Notes: a model not told the origin generated them from the letters alone. A stretch of 64,000 nucleotides of DNA from Chryseobacterium limigenitum (GCF_900114875.1 NZ_FPKW01000010.1:1-64000); one strand, 5' to 3'; counted from the first letter of the stretch, positions 36,380 through 44,824 are shown. Made by a program: numbers and translations.

Positions 36380-36541
36380 TATCATAAAATCCCTCATCAA
36401 ATGTTAAAATAATATGACATAAAAAACATTAATTCACGCCCTGGTTCCCAAAAAAACACGTGACATTGAGCAGTCTGGCACATTTGTTGTTTAATCTATA
36501 TTTTAAGAATAATAAACATTAATTATTAAAAATTATAAATT

Positions 36542-37132
36542 ATGAAAAAACTAATTCTATCAGGAATATTAGCTGTAGCAGGATTAACTACTACAATGAA
36601 TGCTCAAATTCAGGAAGGTAACTGGTTAGTTGGAAGTAGCCTTTTATCAAGTAATTTTGGATTAAACACTGGTGGTGGTTATAGCATTGCATTACAGCCA
36701 AAAGGTGCATATTTTATTAAAGATAATGTAGCAGTTGGGGGGTATGTAAACTTAGGTATCAGTAAAGTTACAAACGGAAGCCCGACAGATTTCACTTATG
36801 GAGTTGGTGCATTAGGTCGTTATTATCTATCTCCGGGTGAGAAAGGTGTTGATAACTTATTAAACCACGGTCGTTGGTTCTTCGAAGGTAACTTAGGTGT
36901 TGGAGGTAGATCTGTTGAAGGAGGTAACTCTACAACTGGTTTAGACTTCGGTGCTGGTCCTGGTTATTCTTACTTCATTACACCAAATATTGGTGTTGAA
37001 GGTTTAGTAAAATACCAAGGTCAGTCAGGATTCGGTAGTGAAGGATTAAATTCTAACATTACTTTCAACGTAGGTTTCAGTATTTATTTACCAACTTCTA
37101 AAGGTAAGCAGATTATCAACGACGTAAAATAG
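36542..37132 (+). CDS. Small outer-membrane beta-barrel protein
   Basis: 196 aa. Signal peptide MKKLILSGILAVAGLTTTMNA, then eight or so amphipathic strands (NWLVGSSLLSSNFGL, GGGYSIALQPKGAYFI, VAVGGYVNLGIS) and a C-terminal strand NVGFSIYLP followed by a short tail. This is the OmpW/OprF-like barrel type annotated as outer membrane beta-barrel protein. It has its own terminator. The 160 bp upstream contain no clear TAnnTTTG box. Confidence 0.8.
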   Translation: MKKLILSGILAVAGLTTTMNAQIQEGNWLVGSSLLSSNFGLNTGGGYSIALQPKGAYFIKDNVAVGGYVNLGISKVTNGSPTDFTYGVGALGRYYLSPGEKGVDNLLNHGRWFFEGNLGVGGRSVEGGNSTTGLDFGAGPGYSYFITPNIGVEGLVKYQGQSGFGSEGLNSNITFNVGFSIYLPTSKGKQIINDVK

Positions 37133-37168
37133 TCAATCACTTCACATATACATATAGTATACAAATGA

Positions 37169-37200
37169 AATCGCCTCGAAATATTTTTTCGAGGCGATTT
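37169..37200. terminator. Terminator between convergent genes
   Basis: Stem AAATCGCCTCGAAA / TTTCGAGGCGATTT, strong and nearly palindromic, between the small beta-barrel gene and the peroxiredoxin gene. Confidence 0.85.
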
Positions 37201-37239
37201 TCGTACAAATTAAAACTAAACTATAAAAAATCAAATAAA

Positions 37240-37875
37240 TCACGTATTCGGCTGTGGTGTGTATCTCAGATAAGGCTTAATCTCTGTAACACCTTTCGGA
37301 AATATTTTCCTTGCATCTTCTGTTGAGATTGATGGCGGAATAATAACATCTTCACCATCTTTCCAATTGACAGGTGTTGCAATTTTATAGGAGTCAACCA
37401 ACTGAAGAGAATCCAAAACTCTAAGAATTTCATTAAAATTTCTTCCTGTTGAAGCAGGATAAGTAATAATCAATCTTACTTTTTTCTCAGGGTCAATAAT
37501 TAATAAAGAACGAACCGTAGCTGTTAACGAAGCATTGGGATGAATAAAATCATACAACTCAGAAACTTTTCTGTCTTTATCCGCAATGATAGGAAACTGT
37601 ACATCCGTATTCTGAGTTTCATTAATATCTTTAATCCAATTTTGATGATCTTCTACTCCATCTACACTTAATGCAATTACTTTGGTATCTCTTTTTTCAA
37701 ATTCTGACTGTAATTTTGAAGTATATCCAAGTTCAGTTGTGCATACAGGCGTGTAATCCGCAGGATGCGAAAACAAAATCCCCCAAGAATCTCCCAAATA
37801 ATTATAAAAATCTACATCTCCCAAAGATGATTCAGCCTGAAAGTTGGGTGCGGTATCTCCTAATTTAATTGACAT
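37240..37875 (-). CDS. 1-Cys peroxiredoxin (Prx6-type)
   Basis: 211 aa, cytoplasmic. The peroxidatic motif HPADYTPVCTTE (Cys 45) is typical of Prx6-type enzymes; the C-terminal dimer domain has DSYKIATPVNWKDGEDVIIPPSI (in parts: TPVNWKDGEDVII), conserved in that subfamily. No resolving Cys in a matching position. It reduces hydrogen peroxide, peroxynitrite or lipid peroxides. An exact consensus promoter sits upstream with a palindrome across its -7 box, so it is probably under a specific repressor or redox regulator. Confidence 0.93.
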   Translation of the reverse strand: MSIKLGDTAPNFQAESSLGDVDFYNYLGDSWGILFSHPADYTPVCTTELGYTSKLQSEFEKRDTKVIALSVDGVEDHQNWIKDINETQNTDVQFPIIADKDRKVSELYDFIHPNASLTATVRSLLIIDPEKKVRLIITYPASTGRNFNEILRVLDSLQLVDSYKIATPVNWKDGEDVIIPPSISTEDARKIFPKGVTEIKPYLRYTPQPNT

Positions 37876-37891
37876 AATATTCTGCTTTATT

Positions 37892-37927
37892 AGTCTACAA
37901 ATTTAGTAGACTTTTTGAAACTGGCAA
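37892..37927 (-). promoter_or_regulatory. Consensus promoter with palindromic operator, peroxiredoxin
   Basis: Read on the minus strand: TTG (37927-37925), exactly 19 nt, TAAATTTG (37905-37898), an ideal promoter. A 7-bp dyad, AGTCTAC and GTAGACT with a 7-nt centre (37892-37912), covers the -7 box, the position expected for a repressor operator. Confidence 0.65.
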
Positions 37928-37974
37928 AATATTTGTTAAGAATTTATATATTTATTTAATAAAATTTTCATTTC

Positions 37975-38856
37975 ATGCAGAAAAATGGTTTAAGTTACAT
38001 CGATGTTGTATATAGAGTCCTGGAAAACTGGTATTTAAAGTTCGCAGAAATTACCCCAAAATTAATTGTAGGGATTCTGGTTTTTACCTTTTTTCTTATT
38101 ACAAGCAAATATTTAAGTCAGGGTTCTGTAAAAGTCTTCCATAAACTATTCCCGAAAAGCAAAAAAGAAAGCTCTTTAGTAACATTGATCGGAGTTTTCA
38201 GATTTCTGATCATGATCATGGGAAGTTTTATTGCTTTGGAAATTATGGGATTCAGTGGTTTCCTTTGGAAATTCATCGGAAGCTTGGGAGTTGCCGGGGT
38301 TATCGCCGGGGTTGCTTTGAAGGATCTTGTTTCGAGTATATTTTCAGGGATGCTTATCGGGATCGATAAAGCCTTTAAGATCGGAGATTATATCACAATA
38401 GGTGCTCATTCCGGGACGGTGCAGGAAATTGGTTTTTTAACCACCAAACTCATCACAGACGACGGAAAGAAAGCTTACATTCCCAATCAGGTAATTTTTA
38501 ATGCTCCTTTTTATAATATTACCGCTTCACCTCAGCGAAGGATTATTTTAAATTTTGAAATTCCGGGAGATGAAGATCTCAACAAAGCTCAACAAGGTAT
38601 TTTAGAAGTCATCAAGAGTCTGGAAAATGTTGATAAATTAGATACATTAGAAGTTATTTTCACAGATCTGAAACAAGGCGCATTCACGCTACAGGCGAAA
38701 TTCTGGATGAAGGTCGGGGCAAGTATGGTTCAATTAAAAAGCGAGGCTTTAATGAAGATCAAGCAACGTCTTGATGCAGATAATATTCAGTTGGTAACGC
38801 CCACAAGTATTAGCATTACGAATGGAGAAAGTCTTATCAATGAAAATCATGATTAA
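37975..38856 (+). CDS. MscS-family mechanosensitive channel
   Basis: 293 aa. Three hydrophobic segments (about 25-48, 65-85 and 92-115); the last is the pore-lining helix with FIGSLGVAGVIAGVALKDLVSSIFSGMLI in the MscS pattern (shown in parts: GSLGVAGVIAGVALKD). The cytoplasmic beta domain follows with FKIGDYITIGAHSGTVQEIGFLTT and an alpha/beta C-terminal part. It opens on membrane tension to release solutes in osmotic downshock. Its terminator, four bases downstream, has been split by a small mobile element. Confidence 0.92.
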   Translation: MQKNGLSYIDVVYRVLENWYLKFAEITPKLIVGILVFTFFLITSKYLSQGSVKVFHKLFPKSKKESSLVTLIGVFRFLIMIMGSFIALEIMGFSGFLWKFIGSLGVAGVIAGVALKDLVSSIFSGMLIGIDKAFKIGDYITIGAHSGTVQEIGFLTTKLITDDGKKAYIPNQVIFNAPFYNITASPQRRIILNFEIPGDEDLNKAQQGILEVIKSLENVDKLDTLEVIFTDLKQGAFTLQAKFWMKVGASMVQLKSEALMKIKQRLDADNIQLVTPTSISITNGESLINENHD

Positions 38857-38860
38857 TAAA

Positions 38861-39082
38861 AAAACCGCTTTGTGAAAGAGGGCACTGAAAAACTATCCAA
38901 AAATAAAAGGGCTTAAACTTTAAATCAGTTTAAGCCCTTCTCTTTGCTATATTTTCAAATTTAAAAGTTTTCAAACTCAATCAAGCGATTCTCTCAGAGC
39001 CTTTATTTCATTTTTTTTATCAAAATTTTGTCTCATTTTTTATAAGAGGACTTTTTCAGTGCCCTCTTGTGAAAGGCGGTTT
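38861..39082 (+). terminator. Terminator split by a MITE insertion
   Basis: The outer arms AAAACCGCTTT (38861-38871) and AAAGGCGGTTTT (39072-39083 region) would form one compact hairpin with a GTG loop and trailing T-run if the 189-bp element and one target copy were removed. The arms can still pair over the insertion, helped by the element's own inverted repeats. Confidence 0.75.
38878..39066. mobile_element. 189-bp MITE-like element with 15-bp TIRs and 8-bp target duplication
   Basis: Terminal inverted repeats GAGGGCACTGAAAAA (38878-38892 and, inverted, 39052-39066) are flanked on both sides by the direct repeat TTGTGAAA (38870-38877 and 39067-39074). The inside has no ORF but contains a hairpin, AAGGGCTTAAACT / AGTTTAAGCCCTT (38907-38938), followed on the minus strand by TTTTATTTTT, i.e. 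a terminator-like unit. The parent IS family is unsure: TIR and 8-bp duplication could fit ISL3- or IS1182-like elements. Confidence 0.85.
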
Positions 39083-39103
39083 TCTTTTATCTGTAAAGTG
39101 AAA

Positions 39104-39580
39104 TTATTTCAACTTTAAGCTATCTTTCTTAGGCATTGTAGCACAGGAATCATTTTCAATTTTAACTTCACCCATTTCGTACTTTCCATTTTTAGGAATA
39201 GAATCTTCTTCAACCACAACCATTCCTGTTGTTGCATAAGTAGTTTCTTTAGGTTTTGAGCATCCCGTTAAAAATAGAATTAAAGAAAATATAGCCATTG
39301 TAACTCTACTATTTTGAAAGTGTGATGGAATATATTTAAAAAATTGATTTTTTAACTGCTCAGATTTTTCAACTTCTTTAGTTAATTGATGACTGTAAAA
39401 TCTTCCGCAAACTTCTTCATCTTTCTTTTCATCAATAATTTGCAGGATTTCCTCCGGTTGTTTTTCTGTAAAATCAATCACACATTTATTGCAAACGGAA
39501 CAAAACCTCCCTTTTTCCTGAGAAGACATCGATTCCCAATTTTCTGAACACGGATTTGGAATGTGTAGATTTTTCATCAA
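39104..39580 (-). CDS. Cys-rich N-terminal protein with internal lipobox-like segment
   Basis: 158 aa. Residues 1-60 carry several Cys: IPNPCSENW, GRFCSVCNKCVIDF (CxxCxxC) and EEVCGRFY, a pattern I recall from many short Chryseobacterium proteins and which suggests a metal or Fe-S site. Residues about 93-107 are a hydrophobic segment ending FLTGC, like a lipoprotein signal placed in the middle. The tail is polar and acidic. The gene is convergent with mscS. Function unknown; a zinc-sensing or redox membrane protein is possible. Confidence 0.65.
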   Translation of the reverse strand: MMKNLHIPNPCSENWESMSSQEKGRFCSVCNKCVIDFTEKQPEEILQIIDEKKDEEVCGRFYSHQLTKEVEKSEQLKNQFFKYIPSHFQNSRVTMAIFSLILFLTGCSKPKETTYATTGMVVVEEDSIPKNGKYEMGEVKIENDSCATMPKKDSLKLK

Positions 39581-39603
39581 TTATTATTTAATTTTTAAAA
39601 AGA

Positions 39604-39632
39604 AAAAACCGTTCCAAAAATGAAACGGTTTT
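39604..39632 (-). terminator. Terminator of sucC
   Basis: Stem AAAACCGTTCC / GAAACGGTTTT with T-run on the minus strand, 24 bp beyond the sucC stop. Confidence 0.8.
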
Positions 39633-39655
39633 AATTTTATATAAAAATTTTAGTC

Positions 39656-40846
39656 TTAAGCTAAAACTTCTTTTACTTTGTTTGCAGCTTCTTCTAAAGT
39701 AATTGCAGAGTGTACTGGAAGACCTGACTCATCAATTAATTTTTTAGCTTCAACAGCGTTAGTTCCTTGTAATCTTACGATCAATGGAACCGGAAGGCTA
39801 CCCATTGCTCTGTAAGCATCAACAACACCTTGAGCAACTCTGTCACATCTTACGATACCTCCGAAGATGTTGATCAAGATTGCTTTTACGTTTGGATCTC
39901 TCAAGATGATTCCGAAAGCAGTCTGTACTCTCTGAGCATCAGCAGTACCTCCAACGTCCAAGAAATTAGCAGGGCTACCACCAGATAATTTGATGATATC
40001 CATAGTTGCCATTGCAAGACCAGCTCCGTTTACCATACAAGCAACGTTACCGTCTAGTTTTACGAAGTTAAGACCAGCTTCACCAGCTTCAACATCCATT
40101 GGATCTTCTTCTCTTGTATCTCTCAATGCTTCAAGATCTTTGTGACGGAACAATGCGTTACCATCTAAAGTTACTTTAGCATCTACAGCGATAATTTTGT
40201 TATCAGAAGTTTTCAACACAGGGTTGATCTCGAAAAGAGAAGCATCAATTCCTGTATAAGCATTGTAAAGAGATGCAATGAATTTTGTGAATTCTTTGAA
40301 TGCATTTCCTTCAAGACCTAAGTTGAAAGCAATTTTTCTAGCCTGGAAACCTTGAAGACCTAAAGCAGGATCAATGATTTCTTTGTGGATCAAATGAGGA
40401 GTTACTTCCGCAACGTGCTCAATATCCATACCACCTTCAGTAGAATATACGATTGTATTTTTACCTTCAGCTCTGTCTAAAAGAATAGAAACATAAAATT
40501 CTTTAGTTTCAGATTCTCCAGGATAATAAACATCTTCTGCAACCAAAACAGAGTGTACTTTTTTACCTTCAGCAGAAGTTTGTGGAGTTACCAACTGCAT
40601 TCCGATGATGTTTTGAGCGTTTTCTTTAAGCTTATCCATGTTTGGAGAGAACTTTACACCACCACCTTTACCACGACCACCTGCGTGAATTTGTGCTTTT
40701 ACAACCCAAGCCTGAGCTCCGGTTTCAGCAGTCAATTTTTCAGCAGCTGCTACAGCTTCTTCTACATTGTTCGCTACGAAACCACGTTGGATAGCAACTC
40801 CGTACTTTGATAAAATCTCTTTTGATTGATACTCGTGAAGATTCAT
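39656..40846 (-). CDS. sucC: Succinyl-CoA ligase (ADP-forming) subunit beta
   Basis: 396 aa. It couples succinyl-CoA cleavage to ATP formation in the TCA cycle together with SucD, which is not nearby. Motifs: N-terminal MNLHEYQSKEILSKYGV, ATP-grasp QIHAGGRGKGGGVK near residue 55, FEINPVL near 205, GLAMATMDIIKLSGGSPANFLDVGG (in parts) near 270-295 and INIFGGIVRCDRVA near 325. An exact consensus promoter lies upstream, and a 42-bp tandem repeat array begins about 115 bp before that promoter. Confidence 0.97.
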   Translation of the reverse strand: MNLHEYQSKEILSKYGVAIQRGFVANNVEEAVAAAEKLTAETGAQAWVVKAQIHAGGRGKGGGVKFSPNMDKLKENAQNIIGMQLVTPQTSAEGKKVHSVLVAEDVYYPGESETKEFYVSILLDRAEGKNTIVYSTEGGMDIEHVAEVTPHLIHKEIIDPALGLQGFQARKIAFNLGLEGNAFKEFTKFIASLYNAYTGIDASLFEINPVLKTSDNKIIAVDAKVTLDGNALFRHKDLEALRDTREEDPMDVEAGEAGLNFVKLDGNVACMVNGAGLAMATMDIIKLSGGSPANFLDVGGTADAQRVQTAFGIILRDPNVKAILINIFGGIVRCDRVAQGVVDAYRAMGSLPVPLIVRLQGTNAVEAKKLIDESGLPVHSAITLEEAANKVKEVLA

Positions 40847-40884
40847 ATTATTTTTATTATTTTATATTAAATTTTAAAGGTTGA

Positions 40885-40914
40885 CAAATTTACTAAAAAG
40901 ACATGGAAGTTCAA
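40885..40914 (-). promoter_or_regulatory. Consensus promoter of sucC
   Basis: Read on the minus strand: TTG at 40914-40912, exactly 19 nt, TAAATTTG at 40892-40885, 38 nt before the ATG at 40846. An exact match to TTG-N19-TAnnTTTG. Confidence 0.75.
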
Positions 40915-41027
40915 GTTTATTGGCTTAAAAATTCAGACAGTCTTTAGTATTTTTTCCGCGATCTAAATTAAGCAAAGATTTAAAATATAGAAAACTGCGA
41001 AAAAAAGATAAAATTTTTGAAGTCTTT

Positions 41028-41225
41028 ACGACAATGTTTGTAACCTAAATACAATTGACGAAGGTTTAAAACACTATTGTTTGTAACCAAATACAAAATA
41101 CATTAATCGAAAACACTATTGTTTGCGACCACATACAAACTATTTTTATTTAAAACAACAGTGTTTGTAATCAAATACAAAGTACTTTTGTTTCCCACAA
41201 TATTGTTTGTAACCAAATACAGTTT
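41028..41225. repeat. Five 42-bp imperfect tandem repeats
   Basis: The core TGTTTGTAACCAAATACAA begins at 41035, 41078, 41120, 41162 and 41204: spacing 43, 42, 42 and 42. Copies differ by one to four bases in the core and more in the AT-rich remainder. The core is itself a weak dyad (TTG-T-TTG and CAA-ATA-CAA). It lies between the clc gene's 3' end and the sucC promoter. The rest of the 420-bp gap is AT-rich. Confidence 0.9.
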
Positions 41226-41269
41226 TATTTACAATAAATCACTCAAATTATTATCAGATTAGCAAAAAA

Positions 41270-42547
41270 TCATTCTTCTTCTAACCTTTCTGACTGTGAC
41301 CCAATAAATGGAATTCTCGGAGCCAGAAAATAACCCGTTAAACTCGCAAAAAGTATTGGAACAAAATATGTAAACCCGGTTAAAGTTCCCAAAATAATGG
41401 TTGTACTCATCGGTGTTCTCGTTACACAGGCATTAATTGCAGCCATACAACTTACAATTGCCAGTGTTGTATCAACGGTCGGAAATAAATTATGGATAAT
41501 CAACCCCAATGTTGTTCCCACAAAGAAAAGCGGAATGATGAAACCACCTCTCCAACCCGAAGTTACGGTGACTGCGATGGCTAATATTTTGAAAATTAAG
41601 ATTAAAACTAAAAAGTTCAACGCAAAATTTCCGTTGATGATCTGATTGATCTCGTTATGCCCGAAATATCTTGTGATCGGAAAATAAAAAGCGATAATTC
41701 CCAGAATAACTCCACCTACAAAGGTTTTAATATAAATTGGTAAATTTCTGTATTCAAAAACTTTCTTGAAAAATTTAACGACAAAAATAAAGATCCAGCC
41801 AAATAAAGTTCCTACAATTCCGAAAGCGGTTGCATAAGCAAAATCGTAAACTCCTGTGTAATGATAGGCCTTCAGATCCCAAGTCGCCCCGATTCCCAAA
41901 TGGATGATCAAAGCAAACATCAGATAACTGAAACAACTCGCCACCAAAGCCGGAATAATGGCTTTATAATATTCAACTGCGTGTTTATGATGCAAAATTT
42001 CTAATGAAAAAAGACTTCCTCCAAGCGGAGCACCGAATAGTGCCGTAAAACCGGACGCCATTCCGGCAATACTTAAAGAACGTAATTCCTCTCCTTTCAA
42101 TCTGAAAATTTTTCCCAACCAAGTTCCTGTAGAACCCGTCACCTGAACCAAAGGTGCTTCCGGCCCTAAACTTCCACCTGACGCCACACAAAAAAGGGAT
42201 GACAAGATCATGGAAGGATTATTTTTCGGCTCTAGTTTTCCTTTATTAAATCTGATATTATTAACGATCAAATGAATTTCTCCCGGATCACCGATAAAAT
42301 GAATGACCAAACCGGCTAGTAAACCACAAATCGCCATCGTCGGAATCACCATCCAACCTTGAAATTGAGCTAAAAACTCAGTGAAATGCTCAAGGACGAT
42401 CCAATATAATCCGGCAATAACTCCACCGACAAGACCTGTAAAAGCCCACATAAAAAAGGTTCGACTAAACACAAACGGATTAAATCTTATGGGTTGATCC
42501 AAAAGATCAAATGTTTTGATTAAGCGCCTTCTTCTATTGATTTTCAT
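41270..42547 (-). CDS. CLC-family chloride channel/transporter
   Basis: 425 aa with about ten hydrophobic segments. CLC signatures: GSLGPEAPLVQ near residue 125 (the gating Glu), the following helix GSTGTWLGKIF, FGAPLGGSLFSLEIL near residue 170 and GWRGGFIIPLFFVG near residue 335 in place of the third selectivity motif. The first GSGIP motif is less clear: the region reads GLLAGLVIHFIGDPGEI. No C-terminal CBS domains, as in bacterial antiporters. Whether it is a channel or a chloride/proton exchanger cannot be said. Single gene. Confidence 0.88.
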   Translation of the reverse strand: MKINRRRRLIKTFDLLDQPIRFNPFVFSRTFFMWAFTGLVGGVIAGLYWIVLEHFTEFLAQFQGWMVIPTMAICGLLAGLVIHFIGDPGEIHLIVNNIRFNKGKLEPKNNPSMILSSLFCVASGGSLGPEAPLVQVTGSTGTWLGKIFRLKGEELRSLSIAGMASGFTALFGAPLGGSLFSLEILHHKHAVEYYKAIIPALVASCFSYLMFALIIHLGIGATWDLKAYHYTGVYDFAYATAFGIVGTLFGWIFIFVVKFFKKVFEYRNLPIYIKTFVGGVILGIIAFYFPITRYFGHNEINQIINGNFALNFLVLILIFKILAIAVTVTSGWRGGFIIPLFFVGTTLGLIIHNLFPTVDTTLAIVSCMAAINACVTRTPMSTTIILGTLTGFTYFVPILFASLTGYFLAPRIPFIGSQSERLEEE

Positions 42548-42622
42548 TTTAATTTATTTTAGATATTAAAAGAATCTCATCATTTGTCTTTGCTGATTAT
42601 TACAGCTATTACAATAAATATT

Positions 42623-43309
42623 TTATTCAAATCTTAACACAATTGGCTGTGCAAAGTTCTGAACAATCGGTTTTTTGTTATAAATCAAAGGTTTCTCCAA
42701 ACCTCCAACCGCATAAAGGAACAGTGCACTGATGATACCGAATTCTGTATCAGATGCTCCTTTATATTTTATATTTTTGAACTTTCCATCAACATCAATC
42801 ATAAAATACAAATTACAACGATAGGTTCCTCCGTCAAGATCTTCTACCAAATAAACCGGAAAGTCAAGTGTCAATTGTTTTTTCAACTCTTCAAGCTGTT
42901 GATAATTCTCAACCTCAGCAAGATCGATAGATTTGTTTTTCACTTCCACCGGAGGTGTGATTCCTGTTTGAGGCACATTATTTTCGATCTGTATTCCGCT
43001 TGTTGTTTTAAATGAAATATTGGGATCAACTTTTCCTATCATCGCCTCTTTGTCATAAATGCTTTGATACAGATTTTTCAGATTCTTTATTTTTTCACCA
43101 TAAAAAGCTTTGTACTTTTGACGATATAAAGCAGAATCTTTTTTGTAATCATACTGATAAATACTATCAGAAAAGCACTTTTGTATCCTTTTTACTTCCG
43201 TTAAAATACCTCTATTCATTAATTTTTTCTTTTCCTGAGCATTTATTTTTTGAACACTTAAAGAAGAGATTATGAACGTAATAAAAAATAATAAAAAGCG
43301 ATGATTCAT
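42623..43309 (-). CDS. Secreted protein with TonB-like C-terminal domain, unknown function
   Basis: 228 aa from ATG at 43309; a longer frame would overlap the DUF423 gene. Signal peptide MNHRFLLFFITFIISSLSV to INA. Residues 30-110 are charged and helical; the C-terminal 90 residues (VYLVEDLDGGTYRCNLYFMIDVDGKFKNIKYKG in parts: YRCNLYFMIDVDGK) resemble the TonB C-terminal fold found in many secreted flavobacterial proteins. Last gene of the minus-strand cluster that starts with mvaA. Function unknown. Confidence 0.65.
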   Translation of the reverse strand: MNHRFLLFFITFIISSLSVQKINAQEKKKLMNRGILTEVKRIQKCFSDSIYQYDYKKDSALYRQKYKAFYGEKIKNLKNLYQSIYDKEAMIGKVDPNISFKTTSGIQIENNVPQTGITPPVEVKNKSIDLAEVENYQQLEELKKQLTLDFPVYLVEDLDGGTYRCNLYFMIDVDGKFKNIKYKGASDTEFGIISALFLYAVGGLEKPLIYNKKPIVQNFAQPIVLRFE

Positions 43310-43364
43310 GGTTTGATTTTTCAATAAACAATCTACATAATATATTGCAGATCTACTTTTTTGA

Positions 43365-43751
43365 TTAAATTCTATTCTTAGCAAAATAAACAATCAGCAT
43401 TCCCCAGCTAATGATCATCAACAATCCTCCAAGCGGTGTAATTGGTCCTAAAAATTTAAGGTTAGCCCCCAAATAATCCTGTAAGCTCAAGAAATAAATA
43501 CTGAACGAAAATAACATCGTTCCCGCGATCATTAAAATAGAAACCCACTTTTCTGATGATGTTTCAAATTTTAAAATGTATCCAACGATCAATAAAAAGA
43601 AAGCTGCATACATTTGATATCTTACTCCTGTCTCAAAACTTTCCAGTCTTTCCACAGATAATATTTTCTTTAAAGCGTGCGCGCCGAATGCACCTAAAAT
43701 TACTGACAACATGCCGTAAACAGCACCAAAGACTAAAGTTATTGTTTTCAT
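43365..43751 (-). CDS. DUF423 family membrane protein
   Basis: 128 aa, four membrane helices. Family marks: GAFGAHALKKIL near residue 20, FETGVRYQMYAAFFLL near 40-55 and FLGPITPLGGLLMIISWGML near the end. Function of the family is unknown. The ATG lies three bases beyond the stop of the 356-aa gene, so it is translated from the same mRNA. Confidence 0.9.
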   Translation of the reverse strand: MKTITLVFGAVYGMLSVILGAFGAHALKKILSVERLESFETGVRYQMYAAFFLLIVGYILKFETSSEKWVSILMIAGTMLFSFSIYFLSLQDYLGANLKFLGPITPLGGLLMIISWGMLIVYFAKNRI

Positions 43752-43753
43752 TT

Positions 43754-44824
43754 TTATAATTCTTCTAATTCTAGATTTAAATATTTTTTTGTTTTATGAT
43801 CCTGCCAGGTTCCTATGATCTTATTGCCTTGTATATCTGCTTCAATCAAGCCTCTCAGCATCCATTGTCTGGCTTCCTCACTATAATAATCACTTTCTAC
43901 AAGCGAAATATGACTTCCTTGTATCTTCCCATTCCACTCGATCAGTTTTTTATTTTTATCATACCAGTACATCGCGGAAAAACCTCCGTCATCATACATC
44001 TTTTTGATCAAAACTGTAATAGGATATTTTCCATCAATTTTCCCTTTATATAGTTTATTACTTAGACTTGTTTTATCAATTTGTTCCGAACCTGACAACA
44101 AATTTTTCGCATAAGGGCTCCAATATTTATCCAGTTCTTTGTAAGGGAACTCAACAACGTGACTGTCCAGCTCATCCAATGCTCTCATTGCATGATTAGA
44201 ACATCTTCCAGCAATAAATCTTATTTTATCCTTTCCGAAATAATACCCTATATCATCTAAGCTATATGCTGTAAAACATTCTTCATATATGGAAATCTGA
44301 TCTAAAACCTCTTCTGAAGGATTTTTCTCAGATTTTAATTGTAAAAGAAAATCATCAACCTCTTTCTTTACCTGTTTCTGAATTAAATTTTCAACTGTTT
44401 TTATTGAATTGGCTTGAAATAAATCTTTAGCATTAATAAAGTTCCCAGTTCTCAGGTCAAAATTTTTCCAGATTAAAAAACTTTCAGGATAAGCTCCGGA
44501 AGCTTCACCGTCTAATGCAAGACTTAAAATATTTTTAGGAGTTTCCAACTTTTCCCAACTGTAAAAATAGACGTAATTGGAATATGAAGTTTTTCCTGCA
44601 GAAACCAGCTTAAAAGGATTTCCTTCTGCTCCCGGAACGTATTCCAACTGATCAACCTGCAAAAAAGTATTGATTTTATTTTCGACTCTAAGATTTTCAG
44701 AATAAGCAACCAAAGGAAAAACAGAATCCTCAGTCTTCGGTTTCAAATCAGTTATTTTTACATTTTTCTGTTGTGAAAAACTTAAACCTGAAATAAGCAA
44801 AAAGAATAAAATCTTACTTTTCAT
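43754..44824 (-). CDS. Exported protein of unknown function
   Basis: 356 aa with a signal peptide (MKSKILFFLLISGLSFSQQ). The region 30-240 has the feel of DUF4163/DUF3298-type exported proteins (YSENLRVENKINTFLQVDQ, EGNPFKLVSAGKTSYSNYVYFYS in parts), followed by a beta-rich C-terminus (YPITVLIKKMYDDGGFSAMYWYD) with a GTWQDHKTKKYLNLEL end. Its ATG overlaps the stop of the 55-aa membrane protein as TAATG. Family membership is tentative. Confidence 0.6.
   Translation of the reverse strand: MKSKILFFLLISGLSFSQQKNVKITDLKPKTEDSVFPLVAYSENLRVENKINTFLQVDQLEYVPGAEGNPFKLVSAGKTSYSNYVYFYSWEKLETPKNILSLALDGEASGAYPESFLIWKNFDLRTGNFINAKDLFQANSIKTVENLIQKQVKKEVDDFLLQLKSEKNPSEEVLDQISIYEECFTAYSLDDIGYYFGKDKIRFIAGRCSNHAMRALDELDSHVVEFPYKELDKYWSPYAKNLLSGSEQIDKTSLSNKLYKGKIDGKYPITVLIKKMYDDGGFSAMYWYDKNKKLIEWNGKIQGSHISLVESDYYSEEARQWMLRGLIEADIQGNKIIGTWQDHKTKKYLNLELEEL

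Noticed and set aside
41028-41225. CRISPR-like array
   Set aside because: The repeats are adjacent with only AT-rich, partly conserved filler of about 23 bp, spacers are not unique and no cas gene is nearby. It is a tandem repeat.
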